Shown here: in pieces, positions 8,921 to 18,320 of the stretch
Position numbering within the stretch: position 1 is the stretch's first letter
How the letters are laid out: every line of letters begins with the position of its first letter
Source of the DNA: Halobaculum sp. XH14
Lineage (GTDB): Archaea > Halobacteriota > Halobacteria > Halobacteriales > Haloferacaceae
DNA length: 64,000 nucleotides
NCBI RefSeq assembly: GCF_032116555.1
Contig: NZ_CP134949.1
Span: forward strand, 2,914,001-2,978,000
Direction: 5' to 3'
The notes under the pieces: generated by a model
The model's database searches: none
Seen by the model: the letters and a program-made list of their open reading frames with translations, nothing else
Told to the model about the DNA's origin: nothing
Position numbers and translations under genes: made by a program

Positions 8921-9973
8921 TTATGACGGGGATCTATCGGAATCGAGCGTGGCCTCGATCGGGTCCCCCTCCTCATAGAGGTGACACGCCACACGTCGAT
9001 CATCGGCAACGTCCCGCTTTTCCGTGAGCGGAGGGACCACCTGATCACAGACATCGCCGATGTACTCCGAGCAGCGATTCTTGAATCGGCAGCCGGTCGG
9101 AACGTCGATCGCGTCACCGACTTCGCCCTCGAGCTCGACACGTTCTCGGTCCGCACGCGGGTCAGGGACCGGGACGGCATCGATGAGCGAGCGCGTATAC
9201 GGATGTTTCGGGTCAGTGATGATCTGTTCTGTTGGCCCCTGCTCGACGATCTTCCCCATGTACATGATCGCCAGTCGATCGCACATGTGCCGGAGGAGCG
9301 AGAGGTCGTGACTGATGTAGACGACGGAGACGTTGAACTCGTCAGTGAGCCGTTCCAGCAGCGAGAGGACGCCCGCCCGCAGGCTGACGTCGAGCATCGA
9401 CACCGGTTCGTCGGCGACGATGAAGTCCGGATCGATGACGAGCGCCCGTGCGATGGCGAGCCGCTGTCGTTGGCCACCGGAGAGCTCGTGAGGGTACTGG
9501 TCGAAGAACTTTCGCGCCGGCGTCAGTTCAGCGAACTCGAGCGCCCGCTCGACCCGCGCCTGCTGGTTCGGAACGTCGTGGATTCGGAGCGGCTCGACGA
9601 CGGTGTCATAGACCGTTCTGAGCGGATTGAGACTTTCGAACGGGTCCTGGAAGATCATCTGGGCGTTCTGCCGGAAGTCTGCTAGTTCCGACCCACTCTT
9701 CTGTGCGATGTCTTCGCCGTCATACGTGATCGAGCCGTCTGTCGGGTCGTAGAGCTTCACGAGCGACATCCCTGTCGTCGTCTTCCCACACCCGGACTCG
9801 CCTGCAATCCCGAACGTCTCCCCTCGGCGTAGTTCGAACGACACGCCGTCGACGGCGTGAACACGCCGAGGCTCACGGCCACGAACCCGGTTCATGACGT
9901 CCGTGAGGAGGCCACTCTCGACGTCGAAGTGTTTCTGGAGCTCCTCGACCTCGACGAGCGTCTCATCACTCAT
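8921..9973 (-). CDS. dppF: Oligopeptide/dipeptide ABC transporter ATPase, DppF type
   Basis: A 350-residue ATPase with the C-terminal oligo/dipeptide extension (CRFKNRCSEYIGDVC). Motifs are GESGCGKTTTGMS, QDPFESLNP, LSGGQRQRLAIARAL and VADEPVSMLD. The frame is open further upstream within the previous gene, but the ATG at 9973 is chosen because it overlaps the DppD stop by 8 bases, has a GGGAGGGA ribosome site and gives the family N-terminus ([16 protein letters not shown]). It is the last gene of the transporter operon and should energise uptake together with DppD. Confidence 0.9.
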   Translation of the reverse strand: MSDETLVEVEELQKHFDVESGLLTDVMNRVRGREPRRVHAVDGVSFELRRGETFGIAGESGCGKTTTGMSLVKLYDPTDGSITYDGEDIAQKSGSELADFRQNAQMIFQDPFESLNPLRTVYDTVVEPLRIHDVPNQQARVERALEFAELTPARKFFDQYPHELSGGQRQRLAIARALVIDPDFIVADEPVSMLDVSLRAGVLSLLERLTDEFNVSVVYISHDLSLLRHMCDRLAIMYMGKIVEQGPTEQIITDPKHPYTRSLIDAVPVPDPRADRERVELEGEVGDAIDVPTGCRFKNRCSEYIGDVCDQVVPPLTEKRDVADDRRVACHLYEEGDPIEATLDSDRSPS

Positions 9974-11006
9974 GGGAGATCCCTCCCAGCGAGCCGCCGT
10001 CATCCTGCCACGTCTCGGCTTGGTTTGCGACCGGCCGCAGCGCCGAATCAACGTCATCCGTGTGATGACAGTATGTTCGGAGCGACTCTCGCTTCTCCTC
10101 CGGTGGAGCGACCTCGGTGCACTCACTCGTGGCCATCGGACAGCGCTCCGCAAACCGGCATCCCATCGGTGGGTCATGGAGATCAGGTGGATGTCCGCCG
10201 ATCGTCACGAGATCTTGATCCGCCATCTGAATGTTGGGGAACGCACTCTTCAGGCCGATCGTGTACGGATGATATGGCTGTTCGAATATCCGCTCTGCAG
10301 GGCCTTCCTCTGCGACTTTACCGGCGTACATGACGACGACGCGATCACACGTCTCGGCGACGACCGCGACGTCGTGTGTGATCACCATCATCGACGCGTT
10401 CGTCTCCAGCTGGATCTCGTTGATCCGTTTCAGGATCTGATCCTGCATGATGACGTCGAGCGCCGTCGTCGGTTCGTCTGCCAGGATGAGCGACGGTTCG
10501 AGGACCAGTGCCATCGCAATCATCGCTCGCTGGCGCATCCCACCCGAGAACTGGTGTGGATAGTCGGTCTGGCGGTCGCGGTCCAGCCCGACGAGGTCGA
10601 ACATTTCGTCGATTCGATCCTGGGCATCAGTTTGGCCCATCGCCGGATGGTGGGTATCGATCGCTTCCATGATCTGTTCACGGATGGTGTAGACGGGGTC
10701 GAGCGCGTTCATCGCCGACTGAGCGATCATGGAAATTTCGTCCCACCTGAGTTCGCGTCGACGACGATCGGGCATGTCGGTAAGATCCTCGCCATCGAAT
10801 CGGATTTCCCCGCCGTTGATGTAGCCGTTCGGGGGGAGGATGCCGATGATTGCCTTCGCCAGCGTGCTCTTTCCACAGCCGCTTTCACCAACGATCCCGA
10901 GATTCTCGCCGGCCTCGATATCGAAGCTGACGCCGTCGACTGCTTGTACTGTTCCCTCGTCCGTCTCGTAGTAGACTTCCAGATCCCGTACCTCGAGCAT
11001 CGTCAC
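9966..11006 (-). CDS. dppD: Oligopeptide/dipeptide ABC transporter ATPase, DppD type
   Basis: A 346-residue ATPase with Walker [13 protein letters not shown], the [11 protein letters not shown]-loop typical of DppD, signature [15 protein letters not shown], Walker [13 protein letters not shown] and the C-terminal [14 protein letters not shown] motif of the oligopeptide family, which in homologues can bind an Fe-S cluster. A perfect GGAGGTGA ribosome site lies before the ATG. It sits between the permease DppC (34-base gap) and DppF (8-base overlap). Confidence 0.9.
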   Translation of the reverse strand: MTMLEVRDLEVYYETDEGTVQAVDGVSFDIEAGENLGIVGESGCGKSTLAKAIIGILPPNGYINGGEIRFDGEDLTDMPDRRRRELRWDEISMIAQSAMNALDPVYTIREQIMEAIDTHHPAMGQTDAQDRIDEMFDLVGLDRDRQTDYPHQFSGGMRQRAMIAMALVLEPSLILADEPTTALDVIMQDQILKRINEIQLETNASMMVITHDVAVVAETCDRVVVMYAGKVAEEGPAERIFEQPYHPYTIGLKSAFPNIQMADQDLVTIGGHPPDLHDPPMGCRFAERCPMATSECTEVAPPEEKRESLRTYCHHTDDVDSALRPVANQAETWQDDGGSLGGISHE

Positions 11007-11040
11007 TGTCGTTCACCTCCACACGGTGCCGTCACTTGAT

Positions 11041-12021
11041 TCATTGTTCCACCTGGAGTTCAGGATTCACGATCTCCTCGTAGCCACGACCGATGAGGAA
11101 CCCACTGATCACGACCAGTGCGATACAGATCCCGGGCGGCACGAACCACCACCACGTGCCTTCGGCCATCGCGCTGTACGAACGAGCACTCTGGAGCATC
11201 ACACCCCAGGACACCGTTTCCGGGTCACCCAGACCGAGGAACGAGACGCCTGCTTCCGTGATGATGGCCCAGGCGATTGCAAACGAGCCGTAGAGGAACG
11301 ACATCGGCAACACGTTCGGTGCGATGTGCCGGGAGATGATCCGCCAGTTGCTTGCACCGGACACCCGTGCCGCTTTCACGAAGGACCGCTCCCGAAGCGA
11401 CAGGACGAGCGAGCGAATGACTCGGGCTGACGTCCGCCACTGGAGCAGGACGAACGCGAAGATGATGCTGTCGAGCCCGGGCCCGAGAACGGTGACGAGA
11501 ACGATCACGGTCGGGAGCAGCGGAAGTCCGTAGACGAAGTCGACGAGCCGCATCAGCACGTCGTCGACGTACCCGCCGTAGTAGCCCGCAGTGAGCCCGA
11601 CCATCGTCCCGATTCCCACCGTCATCAACGCGGCGATGAAACCGACGATGAGCGCCGGTCTGGCCCCGTAGATGAGCTGGCTGAAGATGTCGTATCCCTC
11701 AGCCGTCGTGCCGAGCAGGAATCCGCCCTCTCCTCCGAGGAGCGACGGTTCCATCCACTTTGCGATCAGGACCCCATCCGACTGGTACAGTCGTGCCGTC
11801 GGTTCATGGGGTGCGAGCAGAGGTGCGAATAGTGCAATGAGGATGAACGACGCGAGGACGCCCATCGCAGTGACGACGAGCGGGTCGTCAGTCAGGACCG
11901 CCCATTGTTGGCGAATCGTCTCCTTCCAGAGCCGGAGATTCCGACGCCACATGCTGACCGTTTCATCCGGATCGTATTCGTCGATGTCGTCGAAGATCGT
12001 TCGATCGTGTTGTTGGCTCAT
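11041..12021 (-). CDS. dppC: Oligopeptide/dipeptide ABC transporter permease, DppC type
   Basis: A 326-residue permease with an extended cytoplasmic N-terminus, about six helices and the conserved coupling segment SFVKAARVSGASNWRIISRH. The frame extends upstream through the previous gene, but the ATG at 12021 (MSQQHDRTIFDD) is 5 bases after the DppB stop and matches family length. The periplasmic-type insert (SLLGGEGGFLLGTTAEGYDI) after helix 1 is normal for DppC. Confidence 0.9.
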   Translation of the reverse strand: MSQQHDRTIFDDIDEYDPDETVSMWRRNLRLWKETIRQQWAVLTDDPLVVTAMGVLASFILIALFAPLLAPHEPTARLYQSDGVLIAKWMEPSLLGGEGGFLLGTTAEGYDIFSQLIYGARPALIVGFIAALMTVGIGTMVGLTAGYYGGYVDDVLMRLVDFVYGLPLLPTVIVLVTVLGPGLDSIIFAFVLLQWRTSARVIRSLVLSLRERSFVKAARVSGASNWRIISRHIAPNVLPMSFLYGSFAIAWAIITEAGVSFLGLGDPETVSWGVMLQSARSYSAMAEGTWWWFVPPGICIALVVISGFLIGRGYEEIVNPELQVEQ

Positions 12022-12026
12022 TGTGT

Positions 12027-13004
12027 TTAGTCGTACGTGACGCGCGGGTCGAGGATCCCGTACAGGAGGTCCGCGACGAAGTTCATGACTACTACTGACA
12101 GTGCAAGTACGAGGAACGTCCCCTGGGCGACGGGATAGTCCCGACGGAGGACTGCACGGATCATTTCCCGTCCGATGCCTGGCCAGCCGAACACCGTTTC
12201 GATCAGCACGCTCCCACCGATAGCGAATCCAATGGCGATCGCTGCTGCCGTCAGCACCGGGAGCATCGCGTTCCGTGCCGCGTGTTTGAACATGATCGTG
12301 CGATCCGACAGTCCCTTCGCGCGGCAAATCTCGATGAAGTCCTCTGAAAGCGTCTCGAGCATGCTGTTGCGCATGATCAACAGGGGGTATCCCAGATAGT
12401 AGAACGAGAGGACCAGCATCGGAGCGATGAGATGGTGGAGGAAGTCGGCCGAGAACACCATCTCGAGAAATCCTTCAGGCTCGGTGCCGATGCTCGTCAT
12501 CCCACTCATTGGGATGACACCGAACTTCGCTCCGAACACCCAGAGGACGAGGATACCGACCCAGAAGCTCGGGATGCTTCGACCGACGAGTGCCGTCACC
12601 ACGGTCGTCTTCTCGAACTGGGAGCCACGATACCAACCGGCGAGCACGCCCAGCGTCACGCCCATGCCGTACGCCACTATGAACGCAGAAAGCATGAGCA
12701 CGAGCGTGTTCGGAAGATAGTTCACGAGGATGTCCGTGACGGGCACGTTGGTCGTGAATGAGCGGCCAAGGTTCAGCGTCGCTAGATTCTCCAGATAGCG
12801 GAGGTACTGCACCCAGAGCGGATCGTTCAGCCCGTAACTCTCGATGATGCTCTGTCTGACCTCCGGCGTCAGCTGGGGCGAAATGATGTAGGACGTCGGA
12901 TCCCCGGGCATCAACCGGAAGAGCGCGAACAGAGCGGTCGCGATCGCCCAGATGGTGACGAAGAGCTGGATCGTCCGACGGACGACGAAGTTTGCTTTGC
13001 CCAT
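12027..13004 (-). CDS. dppB: Oligopeptide/dipeptide ABC transporter permease, DppB type
   Basis: A 325-residue permease, first gene of the dppBCDF run. It starts with a single helix and the FRLMPGDP motif characteristic of DppB/OppB, then five more helices and the coupling loop DFIEICRAKGLSDRTIMFKH. A GGAGGTAA ribosome site lies before the ATG. A TATA-like box near 13170 on the minus strand would give a leader of about 140 bases. The matching binding protein is not adjacent but at 18321-20030 on the same strand. Confidence 0.9.
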   Translation of the reverse strand: MGKANFVVRRTIQLFVTIWAIATALFALFRLMPGDPTSYIISPQLTPEVRQSIIESYGLNDPLWVQYLRYLENLATLNLGRSFTTNVPVTDILVNYLPNTLVLMLSAFIVAYGMGVTLGVLAGWYRGSQFEKTTVVTALVGRSIPSFWVGILVLWVFGAKFGVIPMSGMTSIGTEPEGFLEMVFSADFLHHLIAPMLVLSFYYLGYPLLIMRNSMLETLSEDFIEICRAKGLSDRTIMFKHAARNAMLPVLTAAAIAIGFAIGGSVLIETVFGWPGIGREMIRAVLRRDYPVAQGTFLVLALSVVVMNFVADLLYGILDPRVTYD

Positions 13005-13231
13005 CGATACGTATTACCTCCGGATTCGGTCCCGTGGTGCTGCATTGGGATCTGTCGAACACTCACCGAGACGGCTGGGCCGATCACGGATCGAACCGGG
13101 CGGTCTGATCGAGTCTGTGGAGAGCAAGGAACCCCTCACCATGTAACAGGGTACCGTAGCGCAAAATTGTACATAAATCCTTTGGTGTCAGCAACCCACT
13201 GCTGCGACGGCCCCGAGCGGGCACTCGTCGG

Positions 13232-14707
13232 TCAATCCGTCACACAGAGTGTCGCGGATATGCTGATTGCGGGTGTCGTAACGGCGTATGGGATCGTCGA
13301 TCGATGTTTCTCACACGTTCCGGTCAGGGTTTCGCGAGCCGATCCGATTGCGGAGATCGTCTGAAGATCGGGAAGAGACACCTCAAGCAGCCCGTTTGTG
13401 ACAAGCCTGTCACTGCCCTCGTGTCGGAGACGGTATCCCTCTTCGATCGGGAATCGGACCGTCTGTGAGGTACTCTCATCGTCGTACTCCGCAGGCGTCG
13501 TCTCCTCGATATCTTTGGCATACAGCGAACTCGGGGGAAGGCCACTCGCTCGCTTCGTCCGCGTGGCTTCGTTCCCGAATCGAGGCGTCCCGAATCGAGT
13601 CACACGCAGATCCATCCCATCCTGGAGTTCATCGAGAGACGCACCTCCGGGGTGGACGCTGAGATGGCGTGCATGGATCCGAGGCGGCTGGTCTAACCCG
13701 AGACTCGGAATGAAGTTTCCGGCAGGGTGAGCGTTTTCTTCGATCGCGGACGAGGTATCGTACATCCGATTGCGGACGACGCCGTTTTGAATCAACGAGA
13801 CTGGGTGACACGGTCGTCCCTCCGCATCGTATGCCCGAGCCGCCCAGGACCCCGGTTCGACGGTATCGTCGACCGAGAGCAGAGCAGACGCGACCTGCTC
13901 TCCAGGTTCGATCGAGCTTGCACCGATGTATGCTGTATCGATCTCCAGATAGTGAGCAAGCTGATGGATGAGCTCACCCGCCGCGAGTGGATCGAGGATC
14001 ACATCCACCGACTCGGTTCGGTCGACCGTGGTCGAGGGGGTGTCGGCGACCCGGCGTGCGCGTGCAGCGAGTCGGTCGAATCTGGGTGCAAGCGTCTCCA
14101 GAAACGAGCTGCCGCTCGTCGACCCGAAGTGGTCGCGAACGGGTTGACCGTCCGTCGGGACGATGACCGTGTCAGCAGACGCCCGTTCGGTGGTCGTACT
14201 GACGGCCGTTCCGTTGGTCGTCATCAGTACGGACTCAGCCAGTTCGTCGCGGTAGGTACTCCGAGTTCGTTCGACAGACAGGCCGTCTATCGCCGTCTGG
14301 ATCGCGCGCTGGATGCGATCGACCTTCTCCTCGGTATCCACATCAGCAAGCGATGTGCTATCAGGTCCCCATCCAGGATGGCTAGCACACACGGTCGTTC
14401 CGGCGTCGACGGATGCGGGTCGTGACTGTGCCAGAAGCCTCGCTGATCGAATTGACCGTTCGATTTCGGTGTCGAGCTGTGATTCGTCCACCATCGTCGT
14501 ATACCGATAATCGGCCGTACCGTCGGTGAACTGGCGCCACCATACGCCCGAATGAACTGTGTCAGTTTGCGTTCGAACACCAGCGTCCGTGATGACAGCG
14601 TCGGTCACCTCACGTGTGATCCCACCGACTTCGGCATATGACACGGCGTCATTCGATTCGAACCGGGACTGAACCCAGTCGACCGCGTCGATCACCGATT
14701 CATCCAT
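13232..14707 (-). CDS. TldD/PmbA-family protein with a degenerate metal motif
   Basis: A 491-residue member of the TldD/TldE (PmbA) family, metalloproteases that degrade or trim peptides. The frame is open further upstream, but the ATG at 14707 (MDESVIDAVDWV) gives the family start. Family features include SSGSS-like and PGGASLDELQDGMDL segments and a GLLEV C-terminal block. The zinc site HExxxH of active TldD appears here as HQLAH within LIHQLAHYLEID: the Glu is Gln and the spacing is one residue shorter. It may be a TldE-like non-catalytic partner, although no separate TldD lies nearby. It sits upstream of dppB on the same strand and is divergent from the FAD oxidoreductase at 14888. Confidence 0.75.
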   Translation of the reverse strand: MDESVIDAVDWVQSRFESNDAVSYAEVGGITREVTDAVITDAGVRTQTDTVHSGVWWRQFTDGTADYRYTTMVDESQLDTEIERSIRSARLLAQSRPASVDAGTTVCASHPGWGPDSTSLADVDTEEKVDRIQRAIQTAIDGLSVERTRSTYRDELAESVLMTTNGTAVSTTTERASADTVIVPTDGQPVRDHFGSTSGSSFLETLAPRFDRLAARARRVADTPSTTVDRTESVDVILDPLAAGELIHQLAHYLEIDTAYIGASSIEPGEQVASALLSVDDTVEPGSWAARAYDAEGRPCHPVSLIQNGVVRNRMYDTSSAIEENAHPAGNFIPSLGLDQPPRIHARHLSVHPGGASLDELQDGMDLRVTRFGTPRFGNEATRTKRASGLPPSSLYAKDIEETTPAEYDDESTSQTVRFPIEEGYRLRHEGSDRLVTNGLLEVSLPDLQTISAIGSARETLTGTCEKHRSTIPYAVTTPAISISATLCVTD

Positions 14708-14887
14708 TGGCGATGCTCGTAAGGCCACGCCGATATAGCTGTCCCCTTCTGCGTCTCGGCCCGATGACAGTTCATTCTCCGAACGAGCTCCCCGTGTGCT
14801 GGCCGGGCGACTCGAGATTGAGACGAAGCTCACCAAAAAACCTGGGAAACACTTATGCGGTCCCCAGCGACTTTTTCGGTCAGCCTC

Positions 14888-16084
14888 ATGAGTAGAGACT
14901 ACGTCGTCATCGGTGGCGGTATCTATGGCGCATACGTCGCGTGGGAACTGGCGAAACGAGATGAGGACGTATTGTTGCTGGAGAAACGGCAACTCGCGAA
15001 CGAAGCCTCCGGTGGGCCGGGAAAACGTGGTGTCAGAGCGAACGGGCGAGACCCGCGTGAACTCCCGCTCATGCAGACCGCCTACGACATCTGGCCACGG
15101 CTTTCCGACGAGATCGGCGAATCGATCGGGTACGAACGGGTCGGCGGTCTCGAACTCATCGAGCGTTCCGTCCCGGAGCTTCACGCGTCATCGCTGCAAA
15201 GTGCCCCCGCACAAGTGTGGCTGCAACGCCAGTATGAGATTTCTTCGAAGATCTTGAGCAGAGAGGAAGTCATTCAGAAGGAGCCGCACGTAAGTGATGC
15301 AGTACAGGGGGCGATCTACTGTGAGAACGATGGCGTCGTCGATCAGACCGCGGTGACACGGGCAGTCGGTGCGGCTGCTGCCCGCGAGGGCGCAGAGATT
15401 CGAGAAGGTGTCGCAGTCGCTGGACTCGACGTGAACGAGCAGCAGGTGACGGCGGTGCGAACTGATGACGGAGAGACGATCGAAGTCGGCGATACAGCAC
15501 TGCTTCTTTCGAATAGCCACGCACCGGAGTTCCTGAAGCGAGAACTCGACATCTCCCTTCCCGTGTGGAACTTCCTCCCACAGGTTCTGCTCACCGAACC
15601 GGTCGAAGAGATGCCCATCTCACACCTGATCGGCCATTCGCACCGGTTGCTCGCAATGAAGGGACTACCCGATGACAGGCTCATGATCACCGGCGGCTGG
15701 CCTGCAGAAGTCACTCACGGTGGCGACGGGGTCGGTCGGCCCATCCCCGAACAGGTAGAACAGAACTTCGCCCAGGCCGAGGCGGTCTTCCCCGATATTT
15801 CAACTCTCGAAATCGACGAGATCGCGACCGATCATCTGGAATCCTGCACGCTCGATTCGCTTCCGATCATCGACCAGTATCCCGCCGCGAAGAACCTGAT
15901 TGTGGCCACCGGCTGGACCGGACACGGATTCGCGATTTCGCCGGCGGTCAGCGAACTGCTCGCACAGTGGGCAGCGGAGCATCAGCGACCATCGTTGCTG
16001 CGTCCGTTTTCGCTGCAACGGTTCACCGGACGCCGCCAAGGCGCTCCAGAACCGACTGAACCGACGGCCGAGAGTTCAGTCTGA
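14888..16084 (+). CDS. FAD-dependent oxidoreductase, DAO family
   Basis: A 398-residue flavoprotein with the N-terminal FAD motif GGGIYGAYVAWEL and a following acidic strand end (VLLLEK). A C-terminal ATGWTGHGF block closes the FAD site, as in glycine, sarcosine or D-amino-acid oxidases. It probably oxidises a secondary or D-amino acid. A second in-frame ATG lies 33 bases upstream, but 14888 fits the family and a TATA-like box at 14848-14856. It is the only plus-strand gene within the peptide cluster, divergent from the TldD-like gene. The link to peptide catabolism is contextual. Confidence 0.8.
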   Translation: MSRDYVVIGGGIYGAYVAWELAKRDEDVLLLEKRQLANEASGGPGKRGVRANGRDPRELPLMQTAYDIWPRLSDEIGESIGYERVGGLELIERSVPELHASSLQSAPAQVWLQRQYEISSKILSREEVIQKEPHVSDAVQGAIYCENDGVVDQTAVTRAVGAAAAREGAEIREGVAVAGLDVNEQQVTAVRTDDGETIEVGDTALLLSNSHAPEFLKRELDISLPVWNFLPQVLLTEPVEEMPISHLIGHSHRLLAMKGLPDDRLMITGGWPAEVTHGGDGVGRPIPEQVEQNFAQAEAVFPDISTLEIDEIATDHLESCTLDSLPIIDQYPAAKNLIVATGWTGHGFAISPAVSELLAQWAAEHQRPSLLRPFSLQRFTGRRQGAPEPTEPTAESSV

Positions 16085-16266
16085 GCAACGAGCCGAGCCC
16101 GCAATTCTCCCAGGTCCGTTCCGGAGTCGTGAATAGTCGTTGGCAAACAGGCCGCTCATTCCAGCCAAGACTGTCCCCGCCTGGCGGTAGCGGCTCCGGT
16201 CAAGATCGGAATCAGTAGGGTGCCAGGAGTTCAGTTCGCTGCGATCGTGAAACCGTCCGACGTCGG

Positions 16267-18225
16267 TTACTGATCGCTCGTGTCCGTGCGGTCGTCGAAC
16301 CAGCCGACGATCCGTTCGAGTCGATCAATGACGTGTGCCGGTTCTCCCCCTCGAGAGAGTTCGTGTCCCTCCCGTGGGTACCGAACGAACTCAGTGTCGA
16401 CACCGCTCCGTTTCAGAAACGTGAACAGCATCTCGGCGTTATTGATCGGCGCAACGTAATCCTCCTCACTATGCAAGAGCAGCGTCGGTGTCGACACCTC
16501 GTGAGCGTGCGCGACCGGTGAGCGCTCCTGATACAGTTCGGGGTCTTCCCATGGCGTGGCGTCGAGTTCCCATTCCATGAGTTTGTGGCAGGTCGATGAG
16601 CCATCGAAACTCGCCAGGTCGTAAACCCCGCGCTGGGCCACGGCGCCCGCGAACCGATCCGTGTGACTGACGATCCACGCCGTGAGGTAGCCGCCGTAAC
16701 TGCCACCGGTGACGAAGAGTGCCTCCTCGTCGACGTACTCGTGCTCCACGACGACGTCCAGCCAGGTCATGATGTCACGATAGTCGATCCCGCCCCAGTC
16801 ACGTTTGATCGCTTGCATGAATTCCTGCCCGTAGCCGGTCGAGCCATGTGGGTTACACCAGCAGACGACGTAGCCGGCCGCAGCAAGCGTCTGGAACTCG
16901 TGCCACATCGTCCCGCTCGTGGTCCACATCGCGTGTGGACCACCGTGGACTTCGAGGATGAGCGGATACGTCCCGTCGGGATCGAACCCGGGCGGCGTCA
17001 GTATCCAGCCTTGGATCTCCGTTCCATCCTCGGCTTCGAACCTGAGTTCTTCCGGTTCCGAAAGACGCCGCTCATCGAGGAGTTCGCCGTTAGCCCGCCT
17101 CACGCGATCGAGTTCGTCGTCGGCTTCTGCTGCGTAGTAGAGATCGCCCGGTGAGTCCCACTCCGATTTGAGCAGGCATACGCCGTTACTGGACACGTCG
17201 AACTCGGTGATCGTCCCGGTTGCACTCCGTGCGACTTCGGTCGGATGCGCCGTGTCGTCTCCTTCAGTTGCGAATAGGGTGTACCCCCCTGCGTCGGGGA
17301 CGACGAAGTACACTCGTTCCCCAGATGGGTCCCACTGGATCGAGGTGCTTCGTGCCACTGTCCGATTGAGTGACTCCGTGACCACCGTCGTGTCACCGGT
17401 CGATCTATCGAGGACGGCGATCTGGGTTTGCCGCATCGACCGGTTTTCTGTGGGGCCGTAGGTGTACGCAAGTCGGGCGGGCGTTGCTGCCAGGTCCGGG
17501 TACCACGCGTCTGCCTCCGTTATCGAGTCGACGACAGTCTCCACCGTATCCGTCCTCACGTCGTGAGCGATGATCTCGTGTGTCCGGTAGTCGGTTTTCC
17601 GTGTGTAGTAAAGCGTGTCATCGTCACCCCACTCCGGACAGGTGTGGTCAGTCGCTTCGGTCGTGAGTCGACTGACCGATCCCGAGTCACGGTCAAGCAG
17701 ACACACCTGCGTCCGGGACTCGTCGAAATATCCCTCCGACCCGCGATAGATCGTTCGGGAAATCACTCGCGGATCAGGTGAATTACCCGAATCGGCTCGG
17801 ACACCGGGACGACCATCGCCGCTGGGAGCCGACTTCGGGTCGACCCGCTGGATGAATGCGATCGTTTGTCCGTCCGGAGACCATCGCGGGGTCGATACCG
17901 CGCCGTCGACAGCCGTTACCTGCTCGATGGACCCGCTCGTAGCCGAATAGATCCAGAGATCAGCACCCGGTTGCTCCGAAGCCGTCGACGCGACGGCGAG
18001 GTGGTCTCCCGATGGACTCCAGCGGAGTTCCCGTTCGGCACCCTGCGTGAGACTCACGCGTTCACCGTCCGCACCTGACGTCGTATCGATTCGAAGCGAG
18101 GTCTCGTAGGCGCGATCCGACTCCGGACGTCGTTCGATGACGGCGATTCGGTCCCCCTCCGGCGAAAACTGCGGATTCTGAAGCATCCGCAGATCGGTGT
18201 AATCAGCGGCTGTAACGCGGTTCAT
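16267..18225 (-). CDS. S9-family prolyl oligopeptidase / acylaminoacyl peptidase
   Basis: A 652-residue cytosolic serine peptidase. The N-terminal two-thirds contains TolB/WD40-like propeller repeats (SPEGDRIAV, WSPSGDHLAVAS, WSPDGQTIAF). The C-terminal alpha/beta-hydrolase domain has an HGGPH oxyanion motif and the nucleophile in VTGGSYGGYLTAW. The catalytic Asp is probably in HSEEDYVAP and His in PREGHEL. A TATA-like box (near 18262-18270 on the minus strand) precedes the gene. It follows the peptide-binding protein on the same strand, 95 bases after it, so it likely hydrolyses imported short peptides. Confidence 0.9.
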   Translation of the reverse strand: MNRVTAADYTDLRMLQNPQFSPEGDRIAVIERRPESDRAYETSLRIDTTSGADGERVSLTQGAERELRWSPSGDHLAVASTASEQPGADLWIYSATSGSIEQVTAVDGAVSTPRWSPDGQTIAFIQRVDPKSAPSGDGRPGVRADSGNSPDPRVISRTIYRGSEGYFDESRTQVCLLDRDSGSVSRLTTEATDHTCPEWGDDDTLYYTRKTDYRTHEIIAHDVRTDTVETVVDSITEADAWYPDLAATPARLAYTYGPTENRSMRQTQIAVLDRSTGDTTVVTESLNRTVARSTSIQWDPSGERVYFVVPDAGGYTLFATEGDDTAHPTEVARSATGTITEFDVSSNGVCLLKSEWDSPGDLYYAAEADDELDRVRRANGELLDERRLSEPEELRFEAEDGTEIQGWILTPPGFDPDGTYPLILEVHGGPHAMWTTSGTMWHEFQTLAAAGYVVCWCNPHGSTGYGQEFMQAIKRDWGGIDYRDIMTWLDVVVEHEYVDEEALFVTGGSYGGYLTAWIVSHTDRFAGAVAQRGVYDLASFDGSSTCHKLMEWELDATPWEDPELYQERSPVAHAHEVSTPTLLLHSEEDYVAPINNAEMLFTFLKRSGVDTEFVRYPREGHELSRGGEPAHVIDRLERIVGWFDDRTDTSDQ

Positions 18226-18320
18226 CTACGGGTCTGACTGATGGAGAGGGGTGATAAATAGATTATGAAGGGTCGAATCGTTGATGCATCACCGAAGAAC
18301 GGCGATGAAGGTGAGCGAGC

